From NCBI GenBank assembly GCA_903642225.1, contig CAHJWI010000015.1:1-64000 (forward strand): a DNA stretch of 64,000 nt. The letters run 5' to 3'. Origin of the DNA: Acidobacteriaceae bacterium (GTDB lineage: Bacteria; Acidobacteriota; Terriglobia; Terriglobales; Acidobacteriaceae). Positions 35,101 through 44,752 of the stretch are shown here, one piece after another. The position numbers and the translations under genes are program-made. A model generated the notes under the pieces. The model made no database searches. It was not told the origin of the DNA and worked only from the letters and a program-made list of their open reading frames with translations. Each line of letters starts with the position of its first letter. The stretch's first letter is position 1.

Positions 35101-38100
35101 TTGAGTAAAGTACGGATCAATGATCTGGCACGTGAGCTGGAAGTCAAGAGCAAGAGCATTCTTGACGCGCTCACCGCAGTCGGAGTAACGGAAAAGAAGA
35201 CGCACAGCTCATCCATTGAAGAGGACGAGGCAGCAAAGGTGCGTGGACACATCACAGGCGGTCGCGGCTCGTCGCGCAGCGCATCGCAACAGGCGGATGC
35301 ACGGCAAAAGGTCGACTTCTCGCGCGCGTCCAAGCCAGGCGACATAGCCCGCGCCATTCTTGAACGGCGACAGGCACAGCAGACGGGGCAGGACAGCCGG
35401 CCCGCCGTTGCGGTTCCACCGCGTGCTGCTGTGGCAGTCGTCACACCGCCCGCAGTTGTAGCGGCTCGGCCGGCTGTTGCGGCTCCGCCCGTTCCGTCAG
35501 CGCAGCCTGCCTTGTCAGCGCAACCGACTCCTGCTCCGGCCGAAGTTCGTGCAGCCACCCCTGCACCTCCGCCACCGCGCATGGTCACACCGGCATCCGT
35601 TGCCGCAGCTGCACCTCCACCAGCGGTCGTCACCATGCGCCCGCTGCCGCCAACCGTGCCGGTCGTCGCTGCGGCCCCTGTGCGACAGGTGCCGCTGGCA
35701 CCGACGCCGCTTCCAACTCGCAATCCGCGAGCAACGCCGTTGATGCCCACTCTGCGCATAGCGCAGCCAAGGACCGACGATGTGGCGGCAGATGCACCGC
35801 GTCGCAGCATTGTTCCTCAAGCGCGGCAGGCTCCGTCCATCGTGACCCCGGCTCAACGTCCCGTTGTTGCACGTCCTCCGCTCGGCGCTGCGCGTCCCGG
35901 CCAGCCTGCAGGTGAGCGTCCCGCAATTGCAAGTAGCACGCCTCCGCCGCAGGGCGTGGTCGTTGCTCGTCCGCCCGTCAGTGCTGCGCCTCCTGTGGCT
36001 GCAGCACCTCCGCCTCCGCCGCCACCTCCGGTCATTGAGGCAGCTCCGGTTCCAGAAGCTCCGGCAGCACCGGTTCGCCGCGTGATTATGCCTCAGACTG
36101 GTCCGCGGCCGACGTACGCTGCGCCCTCACCGGCGCCCGGCCAGGCACCTCGCCGGCCCATTTTCCAGCGGCCGCCTACGGGCCCCGGTTCCGTCCCCGG
36201 AAGCCGGCCACCGTACAACAGCAGTGGTCCCCGTCCCGGTGGAGGCTACCAGGGAGCGGCAGCACCTGGAGGTCCAGTGGGCCCTGGCGGCATTCGCCGT
36301 CCAATGCATCCCACGCGGACGTACCCGGGTGGACCACCGGCAGGCGGTGCACCTGGGGCCCGACCTGGCTTCGCTCCTCGGCCCGGTATGGGTACACGAC
36401 CCGGCTTTGGTGCACGTCCCGGCGCGCCAGGTGGCATGGTTACGGAAGGCGCACCCGGCACGGCCAAACCTGGCATGCGTCCGGCTGCACGCAAGGGCGC
36501 GGCCAACAAGAAGCGCTACGAGAAGACCAAAGAAGGCCCGATGAAGGGCTTTGCGCCACCGTCGCGGTTTGGCGGAGCGCAGGTCCCGATGGGTGAAGTT
36601 CCCATCACGCGCGTCATCACGATCACGGAAGGAATTTCAGTAAAAGATCTGGCGGAGAAGCTGGATCTACGCGGCAAGGATCTGATTGCAACGTTGCTGA
36701 TGCGCGGCGTCTTTGTCACCGTGAATCAGTCGCTCGACAACGAACTAGTCAAGGCCGTCGCTGCCAGCTTTGGCGCAGACGCTCAAATCCAGACCGTCGA
36801 AGAGCAGTTGGAAAACGAGGCAATCGAGGGCCTGTTGGAAGACACGACCGGTATGGTCGAGGTCATCCGGCCGCCGGTCGTTACCGTCATGGGTCACGTG
36901 GACCACGGCAAGACTTCCCTGCTCGACGCGATTCGTTCGACCGACGTCGCAAGTGGCGAAGCCGGTGGAATCACGCAGCACATCGGTGCATACAAGGTTC
37001 ACGTCACGAAGCCGGATTCCCCGGCATTCGGTCGCGAGATCGTCTTCCTGGACACCCCCGGTCACGAGGCGTTTACCCGCATGCGTGCACGCGGTGCCAA
37101 GGTCACGGACATTGTTGTGATCGTGGTTGCGGCAGATGACGGCGTGATGCCGCAGACGATCGAGGCTATCGACCATGCGAAGGCGGCCAAGGTACCGATC
37201 ATTGTTGCAATCAACAAGATCGACAAGCCCGGCGCGGACAGCAGCAAGGTGAAGCAGCAGCTTGCCGAGCGTGGCTTGCAGCTTGTGGGCTGGGGTGGTG
37301 ATGTTGAGTTCGTTGAGGTATCGGCGAAGCAGCGTATCAACCTTGACGGTCTCGAGGAGATGATCTGCCTTGTCGCCGACACCAACGCGCAGAAGGCAAT
37401 TCCGGAGCGTCCGGCGGTTGGTACCGTTATCGAAGCCAAGCTCGACCGCGGCCGTGGAGCAGTTGCATCGATTCTGGTGCAGAACGGGACGTTGCGCACG
37501 GGCGACAGCTACATCGTTGGCAATACCTTCGGTAAGATCCGCGCCATGTTCGACGACCGTGGGCGTCCCATCGAGTCTGCCGGACCGTCGACACCCGTTG
37601 AGATCCTGGGTCTGGAGTCGATTCCAGATGCAGGCGACACGTTTATCGTGATGGCCGACCGCGACAAGGCAAAGGGGATCGCGCAGTACCGCAAGCTTAA
37701 GGAGCGCGAAGCCGCTCTTGCCAAGTCGAGCCGCGTTTCCCTGGAAGGCCTTGCCGAGCAGATTCGTACGGCAGGCGTCAAGGACCTCAACATCATCCTC
37801 AAGGGCGATGTGCAGGGTTCAGTCCAGGTGCTGGAAGACAGCCTGCACCGCATGTCGACCGAGAAGGTTCGCCTTCGCGTTCTCCATTCGGGCGTGGGTG
37901 CCATTACCGAGAGCGATGTGCTGCTGGCGGCGGCGTCGAACGCGATCATCATCGGTTTCAACGTGCGGCCGGAGCGCAAGGCGCAGGATCTGGCGGACCA
38001 GGACAACGTGGAAATCCGTCTGCACTCGATCATTTACGAGTTGCAGGACGAGATGACCAAGGCGATGCTTGGGCTGCTGGAGCCGGTCTTCCGAGAGAAC

Positions 38101-38490
38101 TATCTTGGCCGTGCAGAGGTTCTGCAGGTGTTCAAGATCACCAAGGTTGGCCAGATTGCCGGTTGCGCGGTGCGCGATGGCGAAATCAAGCGCAACGCAC
38201 AGGTTCGCCTGATGCGCGATGGGGTCGAAGTCTGGAAGGGCAAGATCCAGAACCTGAAGCGCAACAAGGACGATGCCAGCGAAGTGCGCGCCGGCATGGA
38301 GTGCGGTATCGATCTGGGTCAGCGCGACATCCGTGCGGGCGACCTGATCGAAGCGTTTGCCACGGAAAAGTTGGCAGACGAACTTGGCGGTAACGTAGCC
38401 GACATGAAGGCAGCGGCAGCAAAACAGGCCGCAGCCGCCGCAGCCAAGGCCGAAGCAGAAGCAGAACAACCGGTGGAAGCGACAGCCTAG
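35101..38490 (+). CDS. infB: Translation initiation factor IF-2
   Basis: 1129 residues, starting at TTG 35101 with GAGG 6-7 bases upstream. The N-terminus is an IF2_N domain ([20 protein letters not shown]). Residues about 100-480 form a Pro/Ala/Arg-rich linker with PPPPPP and [11 protein letters not shown] runs. A second IF2_N follows ([20 protein letters not shown]). The GTPase domain has [22 protein letters not shown] and NKIDKPG, then domains II-IV. It brings initiator tRNA to the 30S subunit. The linker is among the longer ones in bacteria. A strong terminator follows. Confidence 0.96.
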   Translation: MSKVRINDLARELEVKSKSILDALTAVGVTEKKTHSSSIEEDEAAKVRGHITGGRGSSRSASQQADARQKVDFSRASKPGDIARAILERRQAQQTGQDSRPAVAVPPRAAVAVVTPPAVVAARPAVAAPPVPSAQPALSAQPTPAPAEVRAATPAPPPPRMVTPASVAAAAPPPAVVTMRPLPPTVPVVAAAPVRQVPLAPTPLPTRNPRATPLMPTLRIAQPRTDDVAADAPRRSIVPQARQAPSIVTPAQRPVVARPPLGAARPGQPAGERPAIASSTPPPQGVVVARPPVSAAPPVAAAPPPPPPPPVIEAAPVPEAPAAPVRRVIMPQTGPRPTYAAPSPAPGQAPRRPIFQRPPTGPGSVPGSRPPYNSSGPRPGGGYQGAAAPGGPVGPGGIRRPMHPTRTYPGGPPAGGAPGARPGFAPRPGMGTRPGFGARPGAPGGMVTEGAPGTAKPGMRPAARKGAANKKRYEKTKEGPMKGFAPPSRFGGAQVPMGEVPITRVITITEGISVKDLAEKLDLRGKDLIATLLMRGVFVTVNQSLDNELVKAVAASFGADAQIQTVEEQLENEAIEGLLEDTTGMVEVIRPPVVTVMGHVDHGKTSLLDAIRSTDVASGEAGGITQHIGAYKVHVTKPDSPAFGREIVFLDTPGHEAFTRMRARGAKVTDIVVIVVAADDGVMPQTIEAIDHAKAAKVPIIVAINKIDKPGADSSKVKQQLAERGLQLVGWGGDVEFVEVSAKQRINLDGLEEMICLVADTNAQKAIPERPAVGTVIEAKLDRGRGAVASILVQNGTLRTGDSYIVGNTFGKIRAMFDDRGRPIESAGPSTPVEILGLESIPDAGDTFIVMADRDKAKGIAQYRKLKEREAALAKSSRVSLEGLAEQIRTAGVKDLNIILKGDVQGSVQVLEDSLHRMSTEKVRLRVLHSGVGAITESDVLLAAASNAIIIGFNVRPERKAQDLADQDNVEIRLHSIIYELQDEMTKAMLGLLEPVFRENYLGRAEVLQVFKITKVGQIAGCAVRDGEIKRNAQVRLMRDGVEVWKGKIQNLKRNKDDASEVRAGMECGIDLGQRDIRAGDLIEAFATEKLADELGGNVADMKAAAAKQAAAAAAKAEAEAEQPVEATA

Positions 38491-38508
38491 TTCTTCGACG
38501 TGGGTCAA

Positions 38509-38550
38509 CAGCAAAGCCGGGACGGTGTCCCGGCTTTGCTGTTTTGCTTG
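38509..38550 (+). terminator. Intrinsic terminator of the rimP-nusA-infB operon
   Basis: A perfect 15-bp stem (38509-38523 with 38527-38541, starting CAGCAAAGCCGGGAC) closed by GGT is followed by TTTTGCTTG. It begins 18 bases after the infB stop. Confidence 0.9.
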
Positions 38551-41500
38551 TCAAAAGAGAAGCTTGGCGGCGAGCTGGAGCTGGCGTGCACCCTGAGTGG
38601 TGGCAAAGGCCTGGTTCTTGTACAGCGAGACATAGGGGGACTGGGACACGTCGTTTGCGCCGGCCAGGTTCAGATAGCTGTTGGAGTGGTTCAGGACGTT
38701 GTACACCTCTGCGCGAAGCTGGAGGGAGAAGCGTTCGGTGAGGGCAATACGCTTGTTTAGATCGGCATTGAAGCTAAACTGCCCCGGTCCGCGAAAAGCG
38801 TTGCGCGCGGTCATACCGCCGGGGAAAGTATCGGTGCCGTTGACGATTGTGGGCAAGTCAGCTTGACCGGCGACCGGGTCGGCATAGCTGCCGTAGGCTG
38901 CGGTGTTGCGGATGGTTGTGGTGGCAGAGGTGTAGTAGGCGGGAAAGTTGATATAGGCAAATTTGTCTGCCACCCCGGCGATGGGCGCGGAGTCAGCGGT
39001 TCGCTGGTAGCTGGGTGCGTGCACGAAGCGGGCCCGGGGGCAGGCGGTACTGTAGGTGAGACCGCAGTCGTAGACGGTGAAGGGCGTGCCGGTGGAGGCC
39101 TGGAAGATGCCGCCGAACTCCCATCCGCCAGCAAGGCGTTGCCACAGGGCCTGATTCTTAAAAGACGAGCCACGGAAGGGCAGCTCGTAGACGACCGAGG
39201 TGGAGATGCGGTGTTTGGCATCGAAGTCGGAGTTGCCGTGATCGACAGCATGATTGAACGGGTCGAAGTAGGCCACGCCGCCGACATCCGCGTTGGACTG
39301 GCCGTCGGTGAAGGTGGAGCTGGTGTTGTCGGTGGAATGGGAGTACGTGTAGTTGGCGGTGAAGGTTAGACCGCTGGCAAACAGGTTGCTCGCACGGGCA
39401 AAGGTGTTCAGGCCGCTGTAGTAGCTGTCACCGTCGGCACCGCGGACGTTGATGGAGGAGTACTGCGGGTTGAGGCGGTTGGTGCTGGTAGCCCCGGAAG
39501 GGACGTACCTGGCAGCGTCACCCTCGTACACCCGGCCGTAGTAACTGCGATTGTAGTTAGCAATGGAGTAGTTGTGGATGCCCCTTGAACCGGAGAAGGC
39601 CGCGCCGACGGTGAGGTTACCGGCAAGCTGGTGTTCGAGTGCAAGCGTGTAGAACTGCGCGTATGCAGGCTTGATGCGCGGGTCGACGGCGCGAACGGTA
39701 GCCGGAGGAATGGCCTTGGTAGTGCCGGTGCCGCTGCTGAAGGTACCAAGGACGCCAGTGCTGATGGGGATGGGTGCACCCACGTCTGCATTGGTAAAGC
39801 TGATGGCGAGCTGGCCGGGCGGGTTGAGGGCCACGTTGAAGGTGACGTTGCCGAAGTTGCGCTCGTAGCTGATGCCGTAACCACCGCGAAGGCTGGTTTT
39901 GCCATCGCCAAACAGGTCGTATGCGAAGGAAACGTGGGGGGCGAACTGGCGGTAATTGGTATTCCAGAGTTTGCCGCCGGGGTTTTGCACGCCGGCGGGA
40001 GCAGCGGTGTTCACGTTAAGGATCCTGCCGGCGCGGATGCGGTCCTGCAGTGAGCCGGCAGTTCCGAAGTAGAAGTTGGAGTCTAACGCGGAGTTCTTGT
40101 TGTGCTGGGTGCCATAAATTTCGTAGCGGAGACCAGCCGCCAGGGTGAGGCGAGATGTGGCGCGAAAGCTGTCGTTGAAGAAAGCCGCGCCTTCGTTGTA
40201 GCGGTTGGAGCGCGAGAAATTGGGCTGAGCGATGGGAGTCGTGACAGTACAGGCAGGGGTTTGGACGGTGCGGCCGGTGACCAGGTCTTTGACACAGGGG
40301 AACTTGCCTTGTGGGTCGATGTTGGCCTGGAAAAAGTTTACGCCGCCGCCAACGAAGTTGACGAGGGCTCCAGCGGTACCGGACTGCACGAGCGAGGCCT
40401 GCGAATTGTTGTAAAGAGCGTATGTGTGGTTGTCGTGGATGAGGGTATATTGGCCTCCGAAGGTCAGGGTGTGTCGACCGTGAAGCGCGGTAAGTATGGG
40501 GCTAACGGTGCTGTTGTTCTGGGGACCGCCAGCGGGAAGGGCGCTTCCGGCATTCTTCTCGTTGTAGCCGGGGAAGACGATCTGATTGCTGCCGACGATT
40601 GGTGTGCGGTCGGAATTAACGAAAAGGCTGGGGCCGGCGGGGTTCGCACCAAGCGGCTGGTTGCTGTTGTAGCGGAGCAGGCCGATCTGGAGTTGGGCTG
40701 TAAGCCGGTCAGAGAAGGTGTGGGTCAGACCGTAAACGAGGTTCTGGCTACGGATAGTCTGGCCAGTGTCGTAGCCGGCGTATGGGCTGTCGTTGACCGC
40801 GCCGGAGAAGTAGGCCAAGTTGTACAACACGTAGCGGCCATACATTTGTGTGCGGCTGGTTGCATTCAGGTCAAGCCGACCAAAGACGTTGTACGTGTTC
40901 TGCGGAATGCCGCCGCCGGTGTCGACCGGGACGGTGACGTTCACCTGCTGCAGGACGGGAAAGTTGTCGGTGAAGACGCTAGGTTGGGCACTCTCAAGGG
41001 TGTTGCGGTCGGGAGCGAAGGCTGTGCTGATGGCTCCGGGTGCGCCGCCGATCTGGCCGAGGGTGAGGACCTGGCCTGTAGCGCTGCCGCTAATGGCGCC
41101 AAACTTGCCGAAAAAAGCCTGTGTATTGGAGTTGGACGCAGCGATGAATTGCGCGGTGGGAACGTAATACTGGTTGGTGCCGCTGCTGCGGACGCGGGTC
41201 CACTCTGTGTTCTGGAAAAAGAAGAGCTTGCTTCTGGTGGCAGGGACCGGACCGCCGATGGAGTAGCCAAAGGCGTTGCGAACAAAGCGGCCCAGGGGAA
41301 TGCCGTTGCTGTTGTTGTAGTAGGTGTTGGCGGCGAAGGTGGACGGGCGATAGAACTCGTACGCAGTGCCGTGGAAGGTGCCGGTGCCGGAGCGTGTCAC
41401 GACGTTGACGACGCCACCGGAGGCGCGGCCGTATTCCGGGCCGTAGTTCCCTGTGATGACGCGGTACTCCTGCACGGAGTCGACGGGAACTACGGTGGCA

Positions 41501-42096
41501 ACGTTGACGGCAAAGAGATTGGTGTTTTCAATGCCATCCAGAAGGATTTCCGTGGAGGCGGAGCGGGCACCATTGATGTTGAAGCCGACGCCGCGGCTGG
41601 TGGCGCTGGGGTCTGCGGTGACCGAGCCGGAGAGCGCGACAAAGTCGTAGGGATTGCGGGTTTGCGAGGGCAGCTCCAGCAGCTGCTGCGTGTCGACCAC
41701 CTGGGAATTTTCTGCATTTTGCAGGTTAATGCCGGAGAGGGCGTTGGCCGCAACCTGAACCGTTTCCGAAGTGCCGACAGAGAGCCTGATATCGACCTTG
41801 TTAGAGGAGCCGACGGAGACAATGAGGGCGGCCTGAGAGGTCGCAAAGTCTAAGGCAGAGACACGTAGGTCGTACTGCTGTGGTGCAAGACCTTCCACGC
41901 CGTAGGTGCCGGATGTATCGGTCGCGGTGGTGCGGCTGCTGCCGGTTGTGACGCTTGTAATTCTCACGGTTGCGCCGGAGATCAATGCTCCGGTCGCGTC
42001 TGTGACCGTGCCTGTGACCCGGCCGTTCTGCGATTGGGCCATAACGGATCCGGCGCTAAGAACGGCACCTATGGCGGCGAGAGTGTGCAGGCGCAA
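38551..42096 (-). CDS. TonB-dependent receptor with carboxypeptidase-regulatory-like domain
   Basis: 1181 residues. A signal peptide (LAAIGAVLSAGSVMAQ) is followed by a CarboxypepD_reg domain (GRVTGTVTDATGALISGATV), a plug region (LLDGIENTNLFAVNVATV, RASGGVVNVVTRSGTG) and a beta-barrel ending RQLQLAAKLLF with a terminal Phe. This is the Oar-like outer-membrane receptor type expanded in Acidobacteriota, usually for glycans or peptides. It lies 65 bases downstream of the DprE2-like gene on the same strand. Ligand unknown. Confidence 0.92.
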   Translation of the reverse strand: MRLHTLAAIGAVLSAGSVMAQSQNGRVTGTVTDATGALISGATVRITSVTTGSSRTTATDTSGTYGVEGLAPQQYDLRVSALDFATSQAALIVSVGSSNKVDIRLSVGTSETVQVAANALSGINLQNAENSQVVDTQQLLELPSQTRNPYDFVALSGSVTADPSATSRGVGFNINGARSASTEILLDGIENTNLFAVNVATVVPVDSVQEYRVITGNYGPEYGRASGGVVNVVTRSGTGTFHGTAYEFYRPSTFAANTYYNNSNGIPLGRFVRNAFGYSIGGPVPATRSKLFFFQNTEWTRVRSSGTNQYYVPTAQFIAASNSNTQAFFGKFGAISGSATGQVLTLGQIGGAPGAISTAFAPDRNTLESAQPSVFTDNFPVLQQVNVTVPVDTGGGIPQNTYNVFGRLDLNATSRTQMYGRYVLYNLAYFSGAVNDSPYAGYDTGQTIRSQNLVYGLTHTFSDRLTAQLQIGLLRYNSNQPLGANPAGPSLFVNSDRTPIVGSNQIVFPGYNEKNAGSALPAGGPQNNSTVSPILTALHGRHTLTFGGQYTLIHDNHTYALYNNSQASLVQSGTAGALVNFVGGGVNFFQANIDPQGKFPCVKDLVTGRTVQTPACTVTTPIAQPNFSRSNRYNEGAAFFNDSFRATSRLTLAAGLRYEIYGTQHNKNSALDSNFYFGTAGSLQDRIRAGRILNVNTAAPAGVQNPGGKLWNTNYRQFAPHVSFAYDLFGDGKTSLRGGYGISYERNFGNVTFNVALNPPGQLAISFTNADVGAPIPISTGVLGTFSSGTGTTKAIPPATVRAVDPRIKPAYAQFYTLALEHQLAGNLTVGAAFSGSRGIHNYSIANYNRSYYGRVYEGDAARYVPSGATSTNRLNPQYSSINVRGADGDSYYSGLNTFARASNLFASGLTFTANYTYSHSTDNTSSTFTDGQSNADVGGVAYFDPFNHAVDHGNSDFDAKHRISTSVVYELPFRGSSFKNQALWQRLAGGWEFGGIFQASTGTPFTVYDCGLTYSTACPRARFVHAPSYQRTADSAPIAGVADKFAYINFPAYYTSATTTIRNTAAYGSYADPVAGQADLPTIVNGTDTFPGGMTARNAFRGPGQFSFNADLNKRIALTERFSLQLRAEVYNVLNHSNSYLNLAGANDVSQSPYVSLYKNQAFATTQGARQLQLAAKLLF

Positions 42097-42161
42097 GGGG
42101 CCTCCGTTTGTCGCATGAGGGGAACAGGGGCGAGCTGGCTCACGCTTGCGTGGAAGTGCGA

Positions 42162-42947
42162 TTAGAGGTTAAGCCCCTTAAAGATTCGCTCAGGCACAGC
42201 GCGAATGATGGCCATTATGGGTGCCCAAATGACAGGGGTGTAGAGAGTGTCAGTCCGCTTATCGACGGCCTTGGCGATTTCCGCGGCAACCTTGTCGGGA
42301 TCGGCAAATTTCTCGCTGCCCTTCATGCCGGCAGTCATGCTGGTTTTAACGGGGCCGGGTTTGACGGTGAGAACGTGAACACCTTCGCGATCAACCCGGT
42401 TGCGGAGGCCGCCGAGGAAGGCGGTGAGGCCGGCTTTGGAGGAGCCGTAGACGTAGTTGGACTTGCGACCGCGCTCGCCGGCGACGCTGCTGAGGACGGC
42501 AAGGGTGCCGTGTCCCTGCTTGACCATAAAGTTGGCGAGCCAGGTGAGGAGCGAGACGGGGACGGTGTAGTTGGTGTGCAGTATTTGGAGGGCGTGGTTG
42601 GTGTCCTGCTCGGCGGTGGGCTGGTCGCCGAGGATGCCGACGGCAAGGTAGGCGACGTCGAGGCCGTTGAGGGCTTCCACGGCGCGGGCACAGAGTACCG
42701 GGTGCTCCTCGACGTTGTCGAGATTGGCGACGGCGGTGTCCACCAGAGCGGCTCCGCGGACTTTGAGGTCGGCGGCGACGGCGGCGAGGCGGTCGGAATT
42801 GCGGGCAACAAGAAAGAGGGATGCGCCTTCGCGGGCCCAGATGCGGGCCGTAGCTTCTGCAATGCCGGAGGTGGCGCCGAAAATAATGATCTTGCGTGGG
42901 GTGTGAGTGAGATCGCGGCGGGGAAGGGTGGGTTCAGTGTCGGGCAT
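42162..42947 (-). CDS. SDR-family oxidoreductase, DprE2-like
   Basis: 261 residues. The NAD(P)-binding motif is FGATSGIAEATARIWAREGA. The active site has Ser in AVLSSVAGERG and YxxxK in YVYGSSKAGLTAF. The spacing and the C-terminal PVIWAPIMAIIRAVPERIFK resemble DprE2, which reduces decaprenylphosphoryl-2-keto-erythro-pentose to the arabinose form. The DprE1-like oxidase gene 372 bases upstream on the same strand strongly supports a shared epimerase reaction. Exact lipid-sugar substrate in this organism is unproven. Confidence 0.8.
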   Translation of the reverse strand: MPDTEPTLPRRDLTHTPRKIIIFGATSGIAEATARIWAREGASLFLVARNSDRLAAVAADLKVRGAALVDTAVANLDNVEEHPVLCARAVEALNGLDVAYLAVGILGDQPTAEQDTNHALQILHTNYTVPVSLLTWLANFMVKQGHGTLAVLSSVAGERGRKSNYVYGSSKAGLTAFLGGLRNRVDREGVHVLTVKPGPVKTSMTAGMKGSEKFADPDKVAAEIAKAVDKRTDTLYTPVIWAPIMAIIRAVPERIFKGLNL

Positions 42948-43045
42948 TATTCCTCTAAAAAGTTTGTGCTACTCCGAACCCGCCTGGTGACGCATCCGGG
43001 TGGCAGATCGAGGTGAGGCAGGCGGTACTGCGTTTTGATAGAACG

Positions 43046-43291
43046 CTATTGGAGGTGAGTCGCCTTCCATATCGCTGCGACGATCACAACAGCTGCAAGA
43101 GAACTCGTCACGACTCTCTGGGACAGAGTGGATGCATTTTCCGCCCCAGCCTTGCATCCGGGCCAGGGCAATTTAACATCGCCACGGACAGCGCCTAAAA
43201 GGACAGCTAGACCTCCGACAGCAGCTAGTAAAAAACCCGTCGGACTACTGCTGGATGGCTCATGCAAGAACATACTCAATATGGGCTGCAC
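43046..43291 (-). CDS. Small membrane protein between the DprE1- and DprE2-like genes
   Basis: 81 residues from GTG 43291. A perfect AGGAGG lies 4 bases upstream, which strongly supports this start. Two membrane segments are visible, GFLLAAVGGLAVLLGAV and VVTSSLAAVVIVAAIW, joined by a short loop with one Cys. No family recognised. It lies 27 bases after the DprE1-like stop, inside the same operon, so it may anchor or assist the epimerase pair. Confidence 0.65.
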   Translation of the reverse strand: MQPILSMFLHEPSSSSPTGFLLAAVGGLAVLLGAVRGDVKLPWPGCKAGAENASTLSQRVVTSSLAAVVIVAAIWKATHLQ

Positions 43292-43318
43292 GGTGCCTCC
43301 TTGTGAGAAAAGCTGAAT

Positions 43319-44719
43319 CTATCCTACTGCGGTGACGCGCTCCCAGAAGCTGCTGGTAAGCAGGGGGTCTTTGTAACGAGCGAACTGTTGCCACTGGGGA
43401 TAGCTGGTTTGGAACTGCTGCGCGGTCATGCGGGCGTCTTTGGCGGGGTAAAGCTTGCCGCCGAACTCGAGAGTCATGCTGGCGAGGCGGTCGAAGAGGG
43501 CGAAGGATTTCTCGGGTTTGATGGGGAAGTCGAGTGCAAGGGTGATGCCGGGTTGAGGGAAGCTCATCATGCCGGGGGAGGGCACGTCGCCGAAGGCTTT
43601 GAGGACAGCAAGAAAGCTGGCGAGACCGGACTTTGCGACCTCGTTGAGGATAGCGATGGTGCCTTCGCGCGCATTCGCCCAGGGAATGGCGTACTGAAAC
43701 TGCAGCAGGCCGGATTTGCCGTACATGCGGTTCCAGTGGAGGACCTTGTCGAGCGGATAGAAGAAAGGCTCGTAGTCCTGCAGGGCGCGGACGCAAGGCT
43801 TGACCTGCTTGTGGAAGAAAGCAGTGTTGAAGAGGCTGACCGTCGCGGAATTTAGCGCAAAGCCGGGAGCGTCGAAGGGGAACACGAGTTTCGGCTTGGG
43901 TGAGGTGGGGAGCGGGTCCGGAATCTTGCTGTGATCGCCCAGCATAAAAATGCCGCGGGCAAAGTTCTTGCCAGTGGAGGTGACGTCAACCCAGCTGACC
44001 GTGTACTCGACGTGCTTGTACTGCTCGGTGAGGGCGAGAAACTCGTCGACCCCGTGGAACTGGATGCCTTCGTAATCGATAAGGCGACTGACGATGGGCT
44101 TGAGGCGGAGCTGAATCCAGGTAAGGACGCCGGTAAGACCGAGGCCGCCAATGGTGGCAGCGAACCAGTCGGGGTTGTCGGTGGGCGAGCAGTGCAGGCG
44201 CTGGCCGTCGGAGCGCACGAGCTCAAACTGGGTGACGTGGGAACCAAAGGTGCCGGCGAGGTGGTGGTTCTTGCCATGGATGTCGTTGGCGACTGCGCCG
44301 CCCAGCGTCACGTACTTCGTGCCCGGACTGACGGGCAGGAACCAGCCGTGGGGTACAGCGAAGTCGAGCAGTTGAGCGAGAGTCAGGCCGGCTTCGGCGG
44401 TGAGGATGCCCTGCTCTTTATCGAAGCTGAGCAGGCGGTTCATGCCGGTGGCGACGAGGAGGTTGCCGTCCTTTAGAAGGCAGGAGTCGCCATAGCTGCG
44501 GCCCATACCGACGGCAAGGGCGCCGGTAGGCATGCCGTTATGGTCCTGCAGAACTTTGGGGTAATCGGTTTGCCAGGAGAGCGGGACCAGGGTAGAGCCA
44601 TAGAGGGGGTAGCGGCCCCAGGATTCAAAGGGGACTGGACCCTCAAACTGGTCGTCAATGTCATGCCGGGACGGAGATGTGCGGTGCTGCAGTACCGGAG
44701 ATTCGGGGGTGGTGGCCAT
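43319..44719 (-). CDS. FAD-dependent oxidase, DprE1-like
   Basis: 466 residues, the size of DprE1. The FAD-binding part has GMGRSYGDSCLLKDGNLLV, SPGTKYVTLGGAVANDIHGK and GGLGLTGVLTWIQL; the active-site region has LDFPIKPEKSFALFDRLASM and KLYPAKDARMTAQQF. DprE1 oxidises decaprenylphosphoryl-ribose to the 2-keto intermediate. The Cys that covalently traps benzothiazinone drugs in mycobacterial DprE1 (position 387) aligns, by eye, with Ala395 here. The gene faces the HD nuclease gene across 33 bases. Confidence 0.82.
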   Translation of the reverse strand: MATTPESPVLQHRTSPSRHDIDDQFEGPVPFESWGRYPLYGSTLVPLSWQTDYPKVLQDHNGMPTGALAVGMGRSYGDSCLLKDGNLLVATGMNRLLSFDKEQGILTAEAGLTLAQLLDFAVPHGWFLPVSPGTKYVTLGGAVANDIHGKNHHLAGTFGSHVTQFELVRSDGQRLHCSPTDNPDWFAATIGGLGLTGVLTWIQLRLKPIVSRLIDYEGIQFHGVDEFLALTEQYKHVEYTVSWVDVTSTGKNFARGIFMLGDHSKIPDPLPTSPKPKLVFPFDAPGFALNSATVSLFNTAFFHKQVKPCVRALQDYEPFFYPLDKVLHWNRMYGKSGLLQFQYAIPWANAREGTIAILNEVAKSGLASFLAVLKAFGDVPSPGMMSFPQPGITLALDFPIKPEKSFALFDRLASMTLEFGGKLYPAKDARMTAQQFQTSYPQWQQFARYKDPLLTSSFWERVTAVG

Positions 44720-44752
44720 TCACTCAAGGATAGCGTTTTATGCTGGGAGCTG

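Noticed and set aside
40102-41853. Long open plus frame of 583 codons
   Set aside because: It is exactly antisense to the TonB receptor gene, which has clear domains. High GC with few stop codons makes such shadows common.
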